A stretch of 64,000 bases of DNA, taken from positions 124,001 through 188,000 of the forward strand of contig NZ_LKBA01000019.1 in the NCBI RefSeq assembly GCF_001307765.1. The letters run 5' to 3'. Every line of letters starts with the position of its first letter. Position 1 is the stretch's first letter. Shown one piece after another: positions 40,283 through 49,796 of this stretch. Both the position numbers and the translations under genes were made by a program. The notes beneath the pieces were generated by a model. It searched no databases, had not been told where the DNA came from, and worked only from the letters and a program-made list of their open reading frames with translations. This DNA is from Aliiroseovarius crassostreae. Lineage in GTDB: Bacteria > Pseudomonadota > Alphaproteobacteria > Rhodobacterales > Rhodobacteraceae.

Positions 40283-42265
40283 ATGGCCGCCAAAGACACC
40301 GCATCGGACCGCAAGGACGATCAGGACGCCGAACCGATCGGCGATATGAGCCAAGCCGCCGTCAAGAAGATGATCGCGGAAGCTCGTGAAAAAGGTTACA
40401 TCACCTACGATCAGCTCAACCAGGTTCTGCCGCCTGATCAGGTCAGTTCGGAACAGATTGAAGACGTGATGTCGATGCTGTCCGAGATGGGCATCAACAT
40501 CATCGAAGATGAAGAGGCGGAAGAAGAAGAGAAAAACGCCGGCGAACTGGTCGTGAAAAACGCGGGCGGCGAGGTGGCTGTGGCCACTGCCGAGACCGAA
40601 AAACTCGACCGTACCGACGATCCTGTGCGCATGTATCTGCGTGAAATGGGCTCGGTTGAGCTGTTGTCGCGCGAAGGCGAGATCGCGATTGCCAAGCGGA
40701 TCGAGGCGGGGCGTAACACGATGATCGCGGGCCTGTGCGAAAGCCCGCTGACCTTTCAGGCGATCACGATCTGGCGCGACGAACTTCTGTCCGAAGACAT
40801 TCTTCTGCGCGATGTGATCGACCTTGATGCCACCTTTGGTAACCAGTTGGATGATGACGATGAAGAGGAAACCGTGCTGGGGAGCACGGGATCCGAAACG
40901 CCGAAATCTGAAAAAAAGGAAAAAGAACAAGAGCTTGACGCGGATGGCAACCCGCTGAGCAGCGATGATGATGACGACGAGGATGAAGCCGCTAATATGT
41001 CGCTTGCCGCGATGGAGGCCGCTCTCAAACCTCGCGTTCTGGAAACGCTTGAGCTGATCGCCCGTGATTACGCGGAGCTGAGTGAAATGCAGGACCTGCG
41101 CATGAGCGCAACCCTGAACGAAGATGACAGTTTCACCGATAAGGAAGAGAGCGCCTATCAGAAGCTGCGCTCGGAAATTGTTCTGCTGGTGAACGAGTTG
41201 CACCTGCACAACAACCGGATCGAGGCGCTGATCGACCAGCTTTACGGCATCAACCGCCGGATCATGTCGATCGATTCGTCCATGGTGAAGCTGGCCGATC
41301 AGGCGCGGATCAACCGCCGCGAATTCATTGATGCCTATCGCGGCCGTGAACTCGACCCGACCTGGTTTGACGACATGACCCAGAAATCCGGTCGTGGCTG
41401 GCAGATGTTCATCGAGAAATCCGCCGACAAGGTCGAGCAACTGCGCGGTGACATGGCGCAGGTGGGACAGTATGTCGGTGTGGATATTTCGGAATTCCGC
41501 CGCATTGTGCAACAGGTTCAGAAGGGTGAAAAAGAGGCCCGTCAGGCCAAGAAGGAAATGGTCGAAGCGAACCTTCGCCTGGTGATCTCGATCGCCAAGA
41601 AATACACCAACCGCGGGCTGCAATTCCTTGACCTTATTCAGGAAGGTAACATCGGCCTGATGAAGGCGGTGGACAAGTTCGAATATCGTCGCGGCTATAA
41701 ATTCTCGACCTATGCAACCTGGTGGATCCGTCAGGCGATCACGCGCTCGATCGCGGATCAGGCGCGTACCATCCGTATCCCGGTGCATATGATCGAGACG
41801 ATCAACAAGCTGGTGCGCACCGGTCGCCAGATGCTGCACGAAATTGGCCGCGAGCCGACCCCGGAAGAGCTGGCCGAAAAGCTGCAAATGCCGCTGGAGA
41901 AAGTGCGCAAGGTGATGAAGATCGCCAAGGAGCCGATCTCTCTTGAGACGCCAATTGGCGATGAGGAAGACAGCCAGCTGGGGGATTTCATCGAGGACAA
42001 GAATGCGGTGCTGCCCTTGGACAGCGCCATTCAGGAAAACCTTAAGGAAACCACAACCCGCGTTCTGGCCTCGCTCACCCCGCGCGAAGAACGTGTGCTG
42101 CGGATGCGCTTTGGCATCGGCATGAACACCGACCATACGCTCGAAGAGGTGGGTCAACAGTTCAGCGTGACCCGCGAGCGGATCCGCCAGATCGAGGCAA
42201 AGGCGCTCAGGAAACTGAAGCACCCCAGCCGCTCGCGCAAGCTGCGCAGCTTCCTGGACCAGTGA
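40283..42265 (+). CDS. rpoD: RNA polymerase primary sigma factor RpoD (sigma-70)
   Basis: The housekeeping sigma factor, 660 residues. It has region 1.1 ([18 protein letters not shown]), region 1.2 ([11 protein letters not shown]), a long non-conserved insert with an acidic stretch near 240, and region 2 with [20 protein letters not shown] and [13 protein letters not shown]. Region 3 has [10 protein letters not shown], and region 4 has [16 protein letters not shown] and the [15 protein letters not shown] helix. The start at 40283 follows an AAGGAG ribosome site by six bases. A strong terminator directly follows the stop. Confidence 0.97.
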   Translation: MAAKDTASDRKDDQDAEPIGDMSQAAVKKMIAEAREKGYITYDQLNQVLPPDQVSSEQIEDVMSMLSEMGINIIEDEEAEEEEKNAGELVVKNAGGEVAVATAETEKLDRTDDPVRMYLREMGSVELLSREGEIAIAKRIEAGRNTMIAGLCESPLTFQAITIWRDELLSEDILLRDVIDLDATFGNQLDDDDEEETVLGSTGSETPKSEKKEKEQELDADGNPLSSDDDDDEDEAANMSLAAMEAALKPRVLETLELIARDYAELSEMQDLRMSATLNEDDSFTDKEESAYQKLRSEIVLLVNELHLHNNRIEALIDQLYGINRRIMSIDSSMVKLADQARINRREFIDAYRGRELDPTWFDDMTQKSGRGWQMFIEKSADKVEQLRGDMAQVGQYVGVDISEFRRIVQQVQKGEKEARQAKKEMVEANLRLVISIAKKYTNRGLQFLDLIQEGNIGLMKAVDKFEYRRGYKFSTYATWWIRQAITRSIADQARTIRIPVHMIETINKLVRTGRQMLHEIGREPTPEELAEKLQMPLEKVRKVMKIAKEPISLETPIGDEEDSQLGDFIEDKNAVLPLDSAIQENLKETTTRVLASLTPREERVLRMRFGIGMNTDHTLEEVGQQFSVTRERIRQIEAKALRKLKHPSRSRKLRSFLDQ

Positions 42266-42270
42266 TCAAA

Positions 42271-42300
42271 GCGCCCCCGCAAGGGGGCGTTTTTGTTTTT
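42271..42300 (+). terminator. Terminator of rpoD
   Basis: GCGCCCCCGCAAGGGGGCGT followed by TTTTGTTTTT: a 7-bp GC stem with a CA-A loop and a T-rich tail, beginning six bases after the rpoD stop. It is a textbook intrinsic terminator. Confidence 0.9.
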
Positions 42301-42315
42301 CAAATCAATTTATTT

Positions 42316-42660
42316 TTGGATACCCAATTGAATACGTCTTCACTTATCTTTGGTTGGTTTTGTTGGGCCAGTTCTGTCAGCTACTTTCTGATGTTCTTGG
42401 ATAAACGCAGGGCTGAACGAGGGGACTGGCGCATTAGTGAAACCACTTTGCAGATGTGGTTTCTTTTTGGTGGAGCTCTGGGAGGAAAGATCGCTCAGAA
42501 ACGTTTGCGGCATAAAACCCGAAAGCAGCCCTTTGCGAGGATGCTCAATGTTCGTCTGGGAATAAATCTGCTCATCTTTGCGATCCTTATTACGGAATAT
42601 GGCCGGCTTTTTGTGATGCTGAATGCCCTTCGTTTCCTGAGTTGGATTTTGCACCCGTAA
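42316..42660 (+). CDS. DUF1294 membrane protein
   Basis: A small inner-membrane protein of about 115 residues with the DUF1294 signature YFLMFLDKRRAERGDWRISE (in parts: FLMFLDKRRA, GDWRISE), FLFGGALGGKIAQ and HKTRKQPFA, and hydrophobic helices before and after. The function of the family is unknown. The frame is open back to the rpoD stop, but the intrinsic terminator lies between, so the true start is probably TTG at 42316 or 42328. That makes the exact N-terminus uncertain. Confidence 0.75.
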   Translation: MDTQLNTSSLIFGWFCWASSVSYFLMFLDKRRAERGDWRISETTLQMWFLFGGALGGKIAQKRLRHKTRKQPFARMLNVRLGINLLIFAILITEYGRLFVMLNALRFLSWILHP

Positions 42661-42816
42661 CCCACTCCGCGAACGGGTTTGCTGGTGATCGGGGCGGCAT
42701 GTTTCTTGGGCGCCGGAACGATACTGGCCGGTGTCAAGATGTCGGGTAAAGGCGTTGAACAGGGAGTTTGGCGCTGTGTTTGGCGGTTCCGATCTTGTGC
42801 CAGTGAGGCGCAGGTT

Positions 42817-43704
42817 TCAGGTCAGATATGTCTCAAAAAACGCCACCGTGCGCGACCAGGCAAGTTCGGCTGCGGCCTCGTCATAGCGGGGGGTGCTGTC
42901 GTTGTGGAAACCGTGGTTCACGCCCGGGTAGATATGCGCCGTGAAGGTTTTGCCGTGTTCCGTCAGCGCCGCCTCGTAATCGGGCCAGCCTGCGTTGATG
43001 CGCTCGTCCAGTTCGGCGTAATGCAGAAGCAGCGGGGCCTGAATTTTCGGCACGTCCCCTGCCTTGGCCTGCCGGCCATAAAACGGCACCGAGGCCGCCA
43101 GTTCCGGATAGGCCACCGCCAGTGCATTGCAGACCCCACCCCCATAACAGAACCCAACGCAACCAACCTTGCCGGTGCTGTCGGGCCGGGTCATGAGATG
43201 TTCGGCTGCGGCGAAGAAATCATTCATCAACAGGGTGCCATCCACGCTGCGTTGCAACTCGCGCCCATCAGCGTCATTGCCGGGATAGCCGCCAACCGAG
43301 CTTAGCCCATCAGGCGCCAGCGCCATGAAACCCGCCTTGGCCACCCGGCGGGCCACGTCTTCGATATATGGGTTTAGCCCGCGATTTTCATGCACCACCA
43401 GAACGGCCGGCAACGGGGCCTCTGTCCCTGCTGGGCGCACCAGATACCCGCGCACCTCGCCATGCCCCTGCGGGGAGGGATAGGTGATATACTCGGCTGA
43501 AATATCCGGGTCATTGAACGACACCTGTTCTGCCAGCGCATAATTCGGGCTGAGTTGATCCAGAAGCATGGCCGCCGTCACACTGCCAACGGCGAACTTC
43601 GCCGCTCGGTCAAGAAACTCCCGTTTGGTGATGATCCCGTGGGCATAGAAATCATACAGTTCCAGAAGGTCCTGATCGAAGTCCTTGGCGGTCATCCGGG
43701 TCAT
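42817..43704 (-). CDS. Dienelactone hydrolase family protein
   Basis: An alpha/beta hydrolase of 295 residues. The catalytic triad typical of dienelactone hydrolases is present: Cys in [11 protein letters not shown], Asp in [12 protein letters not shown] and His in [11 protein letters not shown]. The oxyanion region is [18 protein letters not shown]. The N-terminal 60 residues form an extension with [14 protein letters not shown] and a hydrophobic stretch resembling a Tat-like or membrane-targeting region. The start [10 protein letters not shown] is preferred over one 23 codons upstream. Substrate is unknown; this extended subgroup is often annotated only by family. Confidence 0.88.
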   Translation of the reverse strand: MTRMTAKDFDQDLLELYDFYAHGIITKREFLDRAAKFAVGSVTAAMLLDQLSPNYALAEQVSFNDPDISAEYITYPSPQGHGEVRGYLVRPAGTEAPLPAVLVVHENRGLNPYIEDVARRVAKAGFMALAPDGLSSVGGYPGNDADGRELQRSVDGTLLMNDFFAAAEHLMTRPDSTGKVGCVGFCYGGGVCNALAVAYPELAASVPFYGRQAKAGDVPKIQAPLLLHYAELDERINAGWPDYEAALTEHGKTFTAHIYPGVNHGFHNDSTPRYDEAAAELAWSRTVAFFETYLT

Positions 43705-43878
43705 GGGGGTGCTCCTTTTTTTCAGCTGTGACAGAGGGAGTATATCACAGGCTGGGCTGGAACGCGGTGCCAATCTTGTGATGGCAACTGGTTGAGCCTT
43801 TCTGTAGTGTCGATCCCAAGACGCCCCCGGCGGATGGCAGTGACGCCCAACCCTATCGCCGTAAATTAAGGATCCCCA

Positions 43879-44163
43879 ATGTCCCTCTTATCCAAACTCT
43901 TCGGGGCTCGTTCCGCTGCCAATGATGCCGGGCCAGACCCGCAGATCTATGACGGTTTCACGATTTTTCCTGAACCGATCAAAGAGCCTGGCGGTTTTCG
44001 CATTGCGGCCCGGATTGAAAAAGAGATCGGGGGCGAATTGAAATCCCACATGATGATCCGGGCGGATGTGATTGGCTCGAAGGAGGCCGCCACAGCGGAA
44101 AGTCTGCGCAAGGCGAAGATTTTCATCGGCCAGATGGGGGACCGGCTGTTCCGGTCAGTCTGA
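43879..44163 (+). CDS. HlyU-family protein
   Basis: A 94-residue protein of the HlyU family, named for the Vibrio haemolysin activator but widespread in alphaproteobacteria with unclear role. It has [20 protein letters not shown] (in parts), [20 protein letters not shown] and the C-terminal helix [13 protein letters not shown]. The stop overlaps the next start (TGATG), so it is translated together with YjbQ. Confidence 0.85.
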   Translation: MSLLSKLFGARSAANDAGPDPQIYDGFTIFPEPIKEPGGFRIAARIEKEIGGELKSHMMIRADVIGSKEAATAESLRKAKIFIGQMGDRLFRSV

Positions 44164-44600
44164 TGCGGATGCGGTTCACAGTTTCGACCCATGGTCAGGG
44201 GCTTTATGAATTCACCCGCGACGTGGTGCGATTTGTCTCGGAGGAATGTGGCGGGCAGGGTGTGCGGGACGGAGTGCTCACCCTTTTTGTGCGCCATACC
44301 TCTTGTTCTCTGCTCATTCAGGAAAATGCCGACCCGGAGGTGCAGACGGATCTGCGCAATTTTTTCCACCGGCTGGTGCCACCGACCACCGATCCGTCCA
44401 TGTCTTACCTGACCCATACCTATGAGGGGCCCGATGATATGCCTGCGCATATCAAGGCGGCGATGCTGCCGGTCAGTCTGAATATCCCGGTCCTGGATGG
44501 CCGTCTGTCGCTTGGGACCTGGCAGGGCATCTACCTGTTCGAACATCGGGATGCCCCGCATCACCGGCAGGTGGTCGGAATGTTGATCCCGGCAGGGTGA
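44163..44600 (+). CDS. YjbQ/UPF0047 family protein
   Basis: A 145-residue protein of the YjbQ family (UPF0047), reported to have weak thiamine phosphate synthase activity. Conserved blocks are GVLTLFVRHTSCSLLIQENAD, DPSMSYLTHTYEGPDDMPAHIKA, and GTWQGIYLFEHRD, which include the conserved His and Glu residues of the active site. Translationally coupled to the HlyU-type gene. True cellular role is uncertain. Confidence 0.88.
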   Translation: MRMRFTVSTHGQGLYEFTRDVVRFVSEECGGQGVRDGVLTLFVRHTSCSLLIQENADPEVQTDLRNFFHRLVPPTTDPSMSYLTHTYEGPDDMPAHIKAAMLPVSLNIPVLDGRLSLGTWQGIYLFEHRDAPHHRQVVGMLIPAG

Positions 44601-44670
44601 GGGGGATGCTTTGTGCGTTTTTCCCACTGGACGGGGGCAATTCTTCATCTAGCGCAGGCAATTACCCCCT

Positions 44671-44710
44671 ACACAAACCCTAGTGTGCCCCATATAGTGA
44701 CTGTGGATAA
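44671..44710. promoter_or_regulatory. Possible NrdR box and consensus DnaA box upstream of nrdR
   Basis: ACACAAACCCTAGTGT (44671-44686) has the outer ACAC/GTGT of an NrdR box, and overlapping CATATAGTGA resembles another half. TGTGGATAA (44702-44710) is the exact complement of the DnaA-box consensus TTATCCACA. Both lie 70-110 bp before the nrdR start. The NrdR box is only a partial match to the consensus. Confidence 0.4.
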
Positions 44711-44782
44711 CTGGGTTGCCACCCACGCTATGAGGCGGTTTTCCCGGCTCTTTGCGGTCACAAACAGGAAAGGGACGCCTCC

Positions 44783-45253
44783 ATGCGCTGCCCGTTTTGC
44801 GGTAATATCGACACTCAAGTGAAAGACAGCCGCCCGGCTGAAGATCACGTGGCCATCCGTCGTCGGCGGTTTTGCCCGGCCTGCGGCGGACGCTTCACCA
44901 CCTATGAACGGGTGCAACTGCGCGATCTCGTGGTGATCAAGTCCAACGGGCGACGCGAAGATTTCGACCGTGAGAAGCTGGAACGCTCCATCCGTATCTC
45001 AATGCAGAAACGCCCGGTGGAACCTGAACGGATCGACCAGATGATTTCCGGCATCGTGCGGCGTCTGGAAAGTATGGGAGAGACGGATATCCCCTCCAAG
45101 ACAATCGGCGAGATCGTTATGGAAAGCCTCGCGCGGATCGACACCGTGGCCTATGTGCGCTTTGCCTCGGTCTATAAAAACTTCCAGGCGGCGGATGATT
45201 TTGACAAATTTGTCAGCGAGTTGCGCCCGAACTATCCCGTCGAAGAAGAGTGA
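44783..45253 (+). CDS. nrdR: Transcriptional repressor NrdR
   Basis: NrdR represses ribonucleotide reductase genes according to ATP and dATP levels. The 156-residue protein has the N-terminal zinc ribbon (MRCPFCGN, then [15 protein letters not shown]) and the ATP-cone domain ([36 protein letters not shown]). Length and motifs match the family exactly. Its stop overlaps the ribD GTG start by four bases, a conserved arrangement in proteobacteria. Confidence 0.97.
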   Translation: MRCPFCGNIDTQVKDSRPAEDHVAIRRRRFCPACGGRFTTYERVQLRDLVVIKSNGRREDFDREKLERSIRISMQKRPVEPERIDQMISGIVRRLESMGETDIPSKTIGEIVMESLARIDTVAYVRFASVYKNFQAADDFDKFVSELRPNYPVEEE

Positions 45254-46362
45254 ACGACCTCAGATATATGAAACTCGCGCTGGCCCTCGGTCGGCGCGGC
45301 ATGGGGCTGTGTGCCCCAAACCCGGCCGTGGGCTGTGTGCTGGTGCAACCAGATCAAAATGGCGGGCGGATCATTGGCCGTGGCTGGACCCAGAAGGGCG
45401 GTCGCCCCCATGCCGAAGTGGTCGCCCTGACCCAGGCCGGAAATGCCAAAGGGGCAACCGCCTATGTCACCCTTGAACCCTGCGCCCATCATGGCAAAAC
45501 CCCGCCCTGTGCACAGGCCCTGATCGAGGCCGGCGTGGCGCGGGTTGTGGTGGCGCTTGGTGATCCGGATCCACGTGTTGACGGAGGCGGATTTGCCATG
45601 CTGCGGGCAGCTGGCATTGAGGTGGAGACCGGGCTTTGTGCTGATGAGGCACGCCGTGACCTTGCCGGGTTCCTGCTCAAAGTGACCAAGACCCGCCCTT
45701 GGGTGACGCTCAAGCTGGCAAACAGCTTTGATGGCCGGATTGCAACCGCCTCGGGCGAAAGCCAATGGATCACCGGTCCCGATGCCCGCCGCTATGTGCA
45801 TGCTCTGCGCGCCCGGCACGATGCCGTCATGGTGGGAGGCGGCACAGCGCGTGATGACGATCCCGGCCTGACCATCCGTGGCCTCGGCGTCGCGCATCAG
45901 CCCGCCCGCATTGTTCTGTCGCGCCATCTGAGCCTGCCGGAGGACAGTCAGTTGTCGCGCACCGCGAAGGAGGTCCCCGTGATCCTGTGTCACGGTGCAA
46001 AAGCCCCGCCCGAGCGCATCAAGTTCTGGCAAGATTGCGGGGCAACCTGTCTCGCTGTCGAAGAGGCTGAGGGTGCTCTGGATCCGCGTTCGGTGCTCCA
46101 TGCGCTGGCCGGGCAGGGGCTCACGCGGGTGTTTTGTGAAGGTGGGGGCGCGCTGGCAGCATCGCTCATGCGCGCGGATCTGGTGGATGAGCTCATTGGA
46201 ATGACCGCAGGCGTCGCCCTGGGTGCCGAAGGCCGCCCCGCGCTGGCGGGAATGGGCATCACGCGCCTGGCTGATGCCCCAAGGTTCACACTCATTGAAA
46301 CCCGCGCCCTTGGCGGGGATGTGCTCCACCGCTGGTCGCGCGCCCGCGCAAAAGCTCCCTGA
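45250..46362 (+). CDS. ribD: Riboflavin biosynthesis protein RibD (deaminase/reductase)
   Basis: A bifunctional riboflavin enzyme of 370 residues. The N-terminal pyrimidine deaminase has the zinc motif PHAEVVAL and [13 protein letters not shown]. The C-terminal reductase has [30 protein letters not shown] and [13 protein letters not shown]. It starts with GTG overlapping nrdR. The remaining pathway genes (ribE, ribBX, ribH) lie 5-9 kb downstream, separated by capsule genes on the other strand. Confidence 0.96.
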   Translation: MNDLRYMKLALALGRRGMGLCAPNPAVGCVLVQPDQNGGRIIGRGWTQKGGRPHAEVVALTQAGNAKGATAYVTLEPCAHHGKTPPCAQALIEAGVARVVVALGDPDPRVDGGGFAMLRAAGIEVETGLCADEARRDLAGFLLKVTKTRPWVTLKLANSFDGRIATASGESQWITGPDARRYVHALRARHDAVMVGGGTARDDDPGLTIRGLGVAHQPARIVLSRHLSLPEDSQLSRTAKEVPVILCHGAKAPPERIKFWQDCGATCLAVEEAEGALDPRSVLHALAGQGLTRVFCEGGGALAASLMRADLVDELIGMTAGVALGAEGRPALAGMGITRLADAPRFTLIETRALGGDVLHRWSRARAKAP

Positions 46363-46421
46363 GAGGTTTCCACCTTCCGCCGCTACGTTTTCCGGTCTCA
46401 GGGTGCAGCTGAAACGCCCTC

Positions 46422-46480
46422 ATTTTCTGGTCTCAAATATCCCGGGGTGAGGGCGCAGCCCGAGGGGCAGAGCCCCTGAG
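46422..46480. repeat. Dispersed intergenic repeat, copy D
   Basis: TTTTCTGGTCTCAAATATCC is followed by CGGGGTGAGGGCGCAGCCCG and AGGGGCAGAGCCCCTG. It lies between the converging ribD and kpsC ends and is the best match to copy C at 35457. Confidence 0.65.
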
Positions 46481-46482
46481 CG

Positions 46483-48549
46483 TCATCGCCACAGATATGC
46501 GTAGCTTGCAAACACGCCCTGCAGTTTTGCCAAAAGACGGTTGGCCCGCCCTCTGGCAGGCAAATCCCCGCTGGCAAGACGCTCCACCACCACCTCCACC
46601 GGACAGGCCGACCCGGTGATCGGGTCAAAATAGCGCGGGTAATCAATCAGCGCGGCATGGGCCAGACCGAAAAGATCCGGGCGGGCCTGACGGCGGGCGG
46701 GCACGTCTCCAAGATCCCGGGTCAGTCCCCAGCCTGCATAAAATGGTGCCCCAAGGCAGGTGACGGGCACACCCCGCAATAACGCTTCGAACCCCAGGGT
46801 CGAGGTCATGGTCCAGACCTCATCCACCTGATCCAGAAGCGCCATCGGGCTGGCCTCTTGCGCCACGAAATCCGAAAGCCGCGCCATCTCTGCCTCTGGA
46901 ATGATCCCGTCGCGCAACCCCGCCTCCACATCCGGGTGGGGCTTGTAGAGGATGACAGCCTGCGGGTTTTCGCGCCGCACATGTTCCAGCAGCGCAAGAT
47001 TGGTGCAGACCGCACCTGCGCCCAGACGGATCGAGGTATCATCTTCGACCTGACCGGGGACAAGAATGCGCGGCCCGGGCGGCAGGGCGCTCAGATCAGG
47101 GGCCGGACGGCTGAGATTATACTTGTCGATCTGCGCGTGACGTAAGGCACCCAGCAGCTGTTCAACCCGGTTGCGTGCGTGTTCCGGCAGGGACGCTCTT
47201 GCCGCAATCATCCGCTCCAGCCGGCTTTCACGGGTGGGGTCATAGTAGATACCCAGATCGTCGCGCACGAGAGACAGCGGCGGGACCAGCTCCGCGCCAA
47301 GGCCGCAAGAGCGCAGAAAGCCATCTTCAATACGCAAAAGAGGAGAGTCGCCGTTGTGTTCCGGCTCTTCCTTGCCAGCCCAGACCATCAGCGGACGCTG
47401 GACCAGCGCGGCCCCTTCCGCCGCGTGTGCCGCACGGTTGTCAAAGATCATCGAGGGGGCCGTGCCCTGCGCTGAAAAGAACCGCGACAGGGGCGCGCGT
47501 TTCCACAACCGCATCCCGGAGGCGACATAGCCGCGATGATCCTCTCGCCAGGCCCGCGTGCGGGCTTCCAGATTGTCGATAACGGTTTCGATCTCGCAAA
47601 GCTGGTCACGAAACGGATCATACCATGTGGGGTAAAGGATCATTGCCCCGGCAAAGATCTGTGCACGGGTGAGGGGGCGGCTTCGACGGTTCGGTGGCCG
47701 CTCATCCTGGGTAAGCCCCCATCCGGCGTAAAAGGGCTGGCCGAACACGCGTGGCTTGTGCCCGGCCAGAATGGCTTCGAACCCCATGCCGGAACTGACA
47801 GTGTAAACGGCGGTCGCGCCGGAAAGCAGCTCCCACGGGCTGGCGGGATCGGTGATCAGGCGGACCTGATCGTTTTCATCTTCTGGCCCATAATGTCCTT
47901 GCCGGTGGCCGCGTTGCGTTTCCGGGTGGGTCTTGATCAGGATGCGTTCATGGGGGTGGGCCAGACGGGCCTCGACCAGCATGTCGCGAAAGGTGCCTTC
48001 AGACGCGCCTGCATGGGCAATTGACGCATCTCCCATCGTCTGGTCGATCACCAGCACATAAGGCGCTTCAGGTGCGGGGATGGCCGGGTCGAATGCGTTG
48101 TATTTCGACAGATGGGCACCTTGCAGGCGGGCCATGGCATCGCGGGCACGGTTCAGCAGATGGGTGTCATCCAGCGGGTGTTCAGACAGGATCTGTTCCA
48201 GCCGGGACGGGGCTGAGCTGTCAAAATGCACCCCCATATCGTCGAGCAGAAGCCCCATAGGGGGCTCACCTTCGCGTCCGGGCAGGACAGAGCGGAGAAA
48301 GGCATCCTCGACCCGCAGAACCGGGCTGTTTTTCCAGTCCGAGATCCGTTCACCCCGGCCAGAGGTGGGGCTTTTGCCCCATGTGCCAACCCAATCCCCT
48401 TCACCCGGTAGGCCAACGTCCACCCGCCAACCTGCCAGCGACAGGATCCGGCGGATGCGTGACTGGGTGAGAAAGCCGCCATTGTAAACGCAAAGCCGCC
48501 GGGAAGAATTCTCCCCGGCGGCGGTTTTTGATGTCTGTGGTCGGGCCAC
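46483..48549 (-). CDS. kpsC: Capsule polysaccharide Kdo-linker transferase KpsC
   Basis: A 688-residue cytoplasmic glycosyltransferase that builds the poly-Kdo linker joining group 2-type capsules to lipid. It has two related transferase modules. The N-terminal module has LRVEDAFLRSV, DDMGVHFD, ILIKTHPET and FYAGWGLTQDE. The C-terminal module repeats this with LRIEDGFLRSCGLG, DDLGIYYD, ILYKPHPDVE and FYAGWGLTRD. That duplicated layout is typical of KpsC. It is the last gene of the kpsS-export-kpsC set, with 10 bp to the gene before it. Confidence 0.92.
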   Translation of the reverse strand: MARPQTSKTAAGENSSRRLCVYNGGFLTQSRIRRILSLAGWRVDVGLPGEGDWVGTWGKSPTSGRGERISDWKNSPVLRVEDAFLRSVLPGREGEPPMGLLLDDMGVHFDSSAPSRLEQILSEHPLDDTHLLNRARDAMARLQGAHLSKYNAFDPAIPAPEAPYVLVIDQTMGDASIAHAGASEGTFRDMLVEARLAHPHERILIKTHPETQRGHRQGHYGPEDENDQVRLITDPASPWELLSGATAVYTVSSGMGFEAILAGHKPRVFGQPFYAGWGLTQDERPPNRRSRPLTRAQIFAGAMILYPTWYDPFRDQLCEIETVIDNLEARTRAWREDHRGYVASGMRLWKRAPLSRFFSAQGTAPSMIFDNRAAHAAEGAALVQRPLMVWAGKEEPEHNGDSPLLRIEDGFLRSCGLGAELVPPLSLVRDDLGIYYDPTRESRLERMIAARASLPEHARNRVEQLLGALRHAQIDKYNLSRPAPDLSALPPGPRILVPGQVEDDTSIRLGAGAVCTNLALLEHVRRENPQAVILYKPHPDVEAGLRDGIIPEAEMARLSDFVAQEASPMALLDQVDEVWTMTSTLGFEALLRGVPVTCLGAPFYAGWGLTRDLGDVPARRQARPDLFGLAHAALIDYPRYFDPITGSACPVEVVVERLASGDLPARGRANRLLAKLQGVFASYAYLWR

Positions 48550-48559
48550 GGCAGCGGCC

Positions 48560-49687
48560 TTATTTCAGCGAGTTGCCAAGCGAGGTGATCGACCCGGCGC
48601 TGGACAGCGTGCCTGTGATGGTCGACAGCAGTTTGGTCCACTGCACATAGGGTGCTTCGGTGACATAAAGCGTGTCGCCATCGCGGATCACGAAATCACG
48701 CGCCATGAACATGCCATTGGGTTCGGTCAGGTTCAGGACATAGACCAGACGCTGCGGCCCGATCAGGTCATCGCGGCCCAGCACCTGATTGGCGATATCA
48801 GCGGGTTCGTTGCGGAAGACAAACACGCCGGTCGGATCGGCCACGGCACTTTGCAGGCCTCCGACCTGTGCGAGGGCTTCGATGGCAGACAGGGTCTTGG
48901 TCTCAAACTTCACGCGGGCCTGACCGCCGGTCGCACCCAGTGCGGTATAGGCGCGGGTGTCCGCCTCAACCAGAATACGGTCACCGCCGCGCAGGGCGAT
49001 ATCCAGCTGAGGATTGTCGAACAGGTCCTGGAACCAGATTTCGCCGGTCTGGGCACCTCGGCTGACTTTGACCTTGGCGATCTCGGGGGGCACGGCCACG
49101 CCGCCAGCCTTGGCCAGCATGGCAGACAGGGTGCGGGTCGGGCGTTCGATCGGATAGACGCCCTGGCCGGATACGGCCCCTGTCATGGTGACGGTGGACC
49201 CGTCACCCGCCAGGCGTCGCACGACAACCTGCGGATCGGGGGTCTGGCTTGCCAGTTTCTCGGTCACGATCCGGCGAATGGTTTCGGGGCTGTTGCCTGA
49301 CGCCTTGATGCGTCCCGCATAGGGAATAAAGATATAGCCCGCGCCATCCACCTGGATTTCATCCAGCGTAGCAGGGGCGCCCGCGGTGGTCAGGATCCCG
49401 TCTTCGACGTTTTCCCAGATCGCGATCCCCAGCACGTCACCGGCATTGGTCGTATCGGAGCCGACGACTGAGGCGTTTTGAAATTTCTCATCAAACCCAA
49501 GCGCGGGCACAACCGCCGTCGCACGGGTCACGCGGTCATTGACCGCAACGATAAAGGCGTCGCCCTGTCGTTCCACGCTGCCTGCGTAAATCTCGGATTT
49601 ATTAGGGCCTACACGGGGCAGACCGCAGGCGGCAACAGTGCCTGCCAACACCAAAAGCGCCGCACGGCGCGCAATTACTTTGCCCAT
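48560..49687 (-). CDS. Polysaccharide export outer-membrane lipoprotein (KpsD/Wza type)
   Basis: A 375-residue polysaccharide biosynthesis/export protein. The signal LLVLAGTVAACG provides the lipobox cysteine. Residues 85-180 form the Poly_export domain (GDVLGIAIWENV, IFIPYAGRIKASG, DPQVVVRRLAG), followed by two SLBB-like repeats (VSGQGVYPIERPTRTLSAML, FETKTLSAIEALAQVGGL). It should form the outer-membrane channel for the capsule made with KpsC and KpsS. The start MGKVIARRAAL is taken three codons inside an upstream ATG. Confidence 0.9.
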   Translation of the reverse strand: MGKVIARRAALLVLAGTVAACGLPRVGPNKSEIYAGSVERQGDAFIVAVNDRVTRATAVVPALGFDEKFQNASVVGSDTTNAGDVLGIAIWENVEDGILTTAGAPATLDEIQVDGAGYIFIPYAGRIKASGNSPETIRRIVTEKLASQTPDPQVVVRRLAGDGSTVTMTGAVSGQGVYPIERPTRTLSAMLAKAGGVAVPPEIAKVKVSRGAQTGEIWFQDLFDNPQLDIALRGGDRILVEADTRAYTALGATGGQARVKFETKTLSAIEALAQVGGLQSAVADPTGVFVFRNEPADIANQVLGRDDLIGPQRLVYVLNLTEPNGMFMARDFVIRDGDTLYVTEAPYVQWTKLLSTITGTLSSAGSITSLGNSLK

Positions 49688-49796
49688 TTTCGTCACTGCT
49701 CGGGCTCCTTTGTTGGAGGATGGCCTCGGTTTTCGTTGTTATTAAGAGGTAGATTATGCAGGAAATGCAGAAAAATCCAGCACTTCCTTGTTGTGG

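Noticed and set aside
40169-42223. Long open frame on the minus strand opposite rpoD (684 codons)
   Set aside because: Shadow of rpoD; no motif and no ribosome site, and rpoD is unmistakable.
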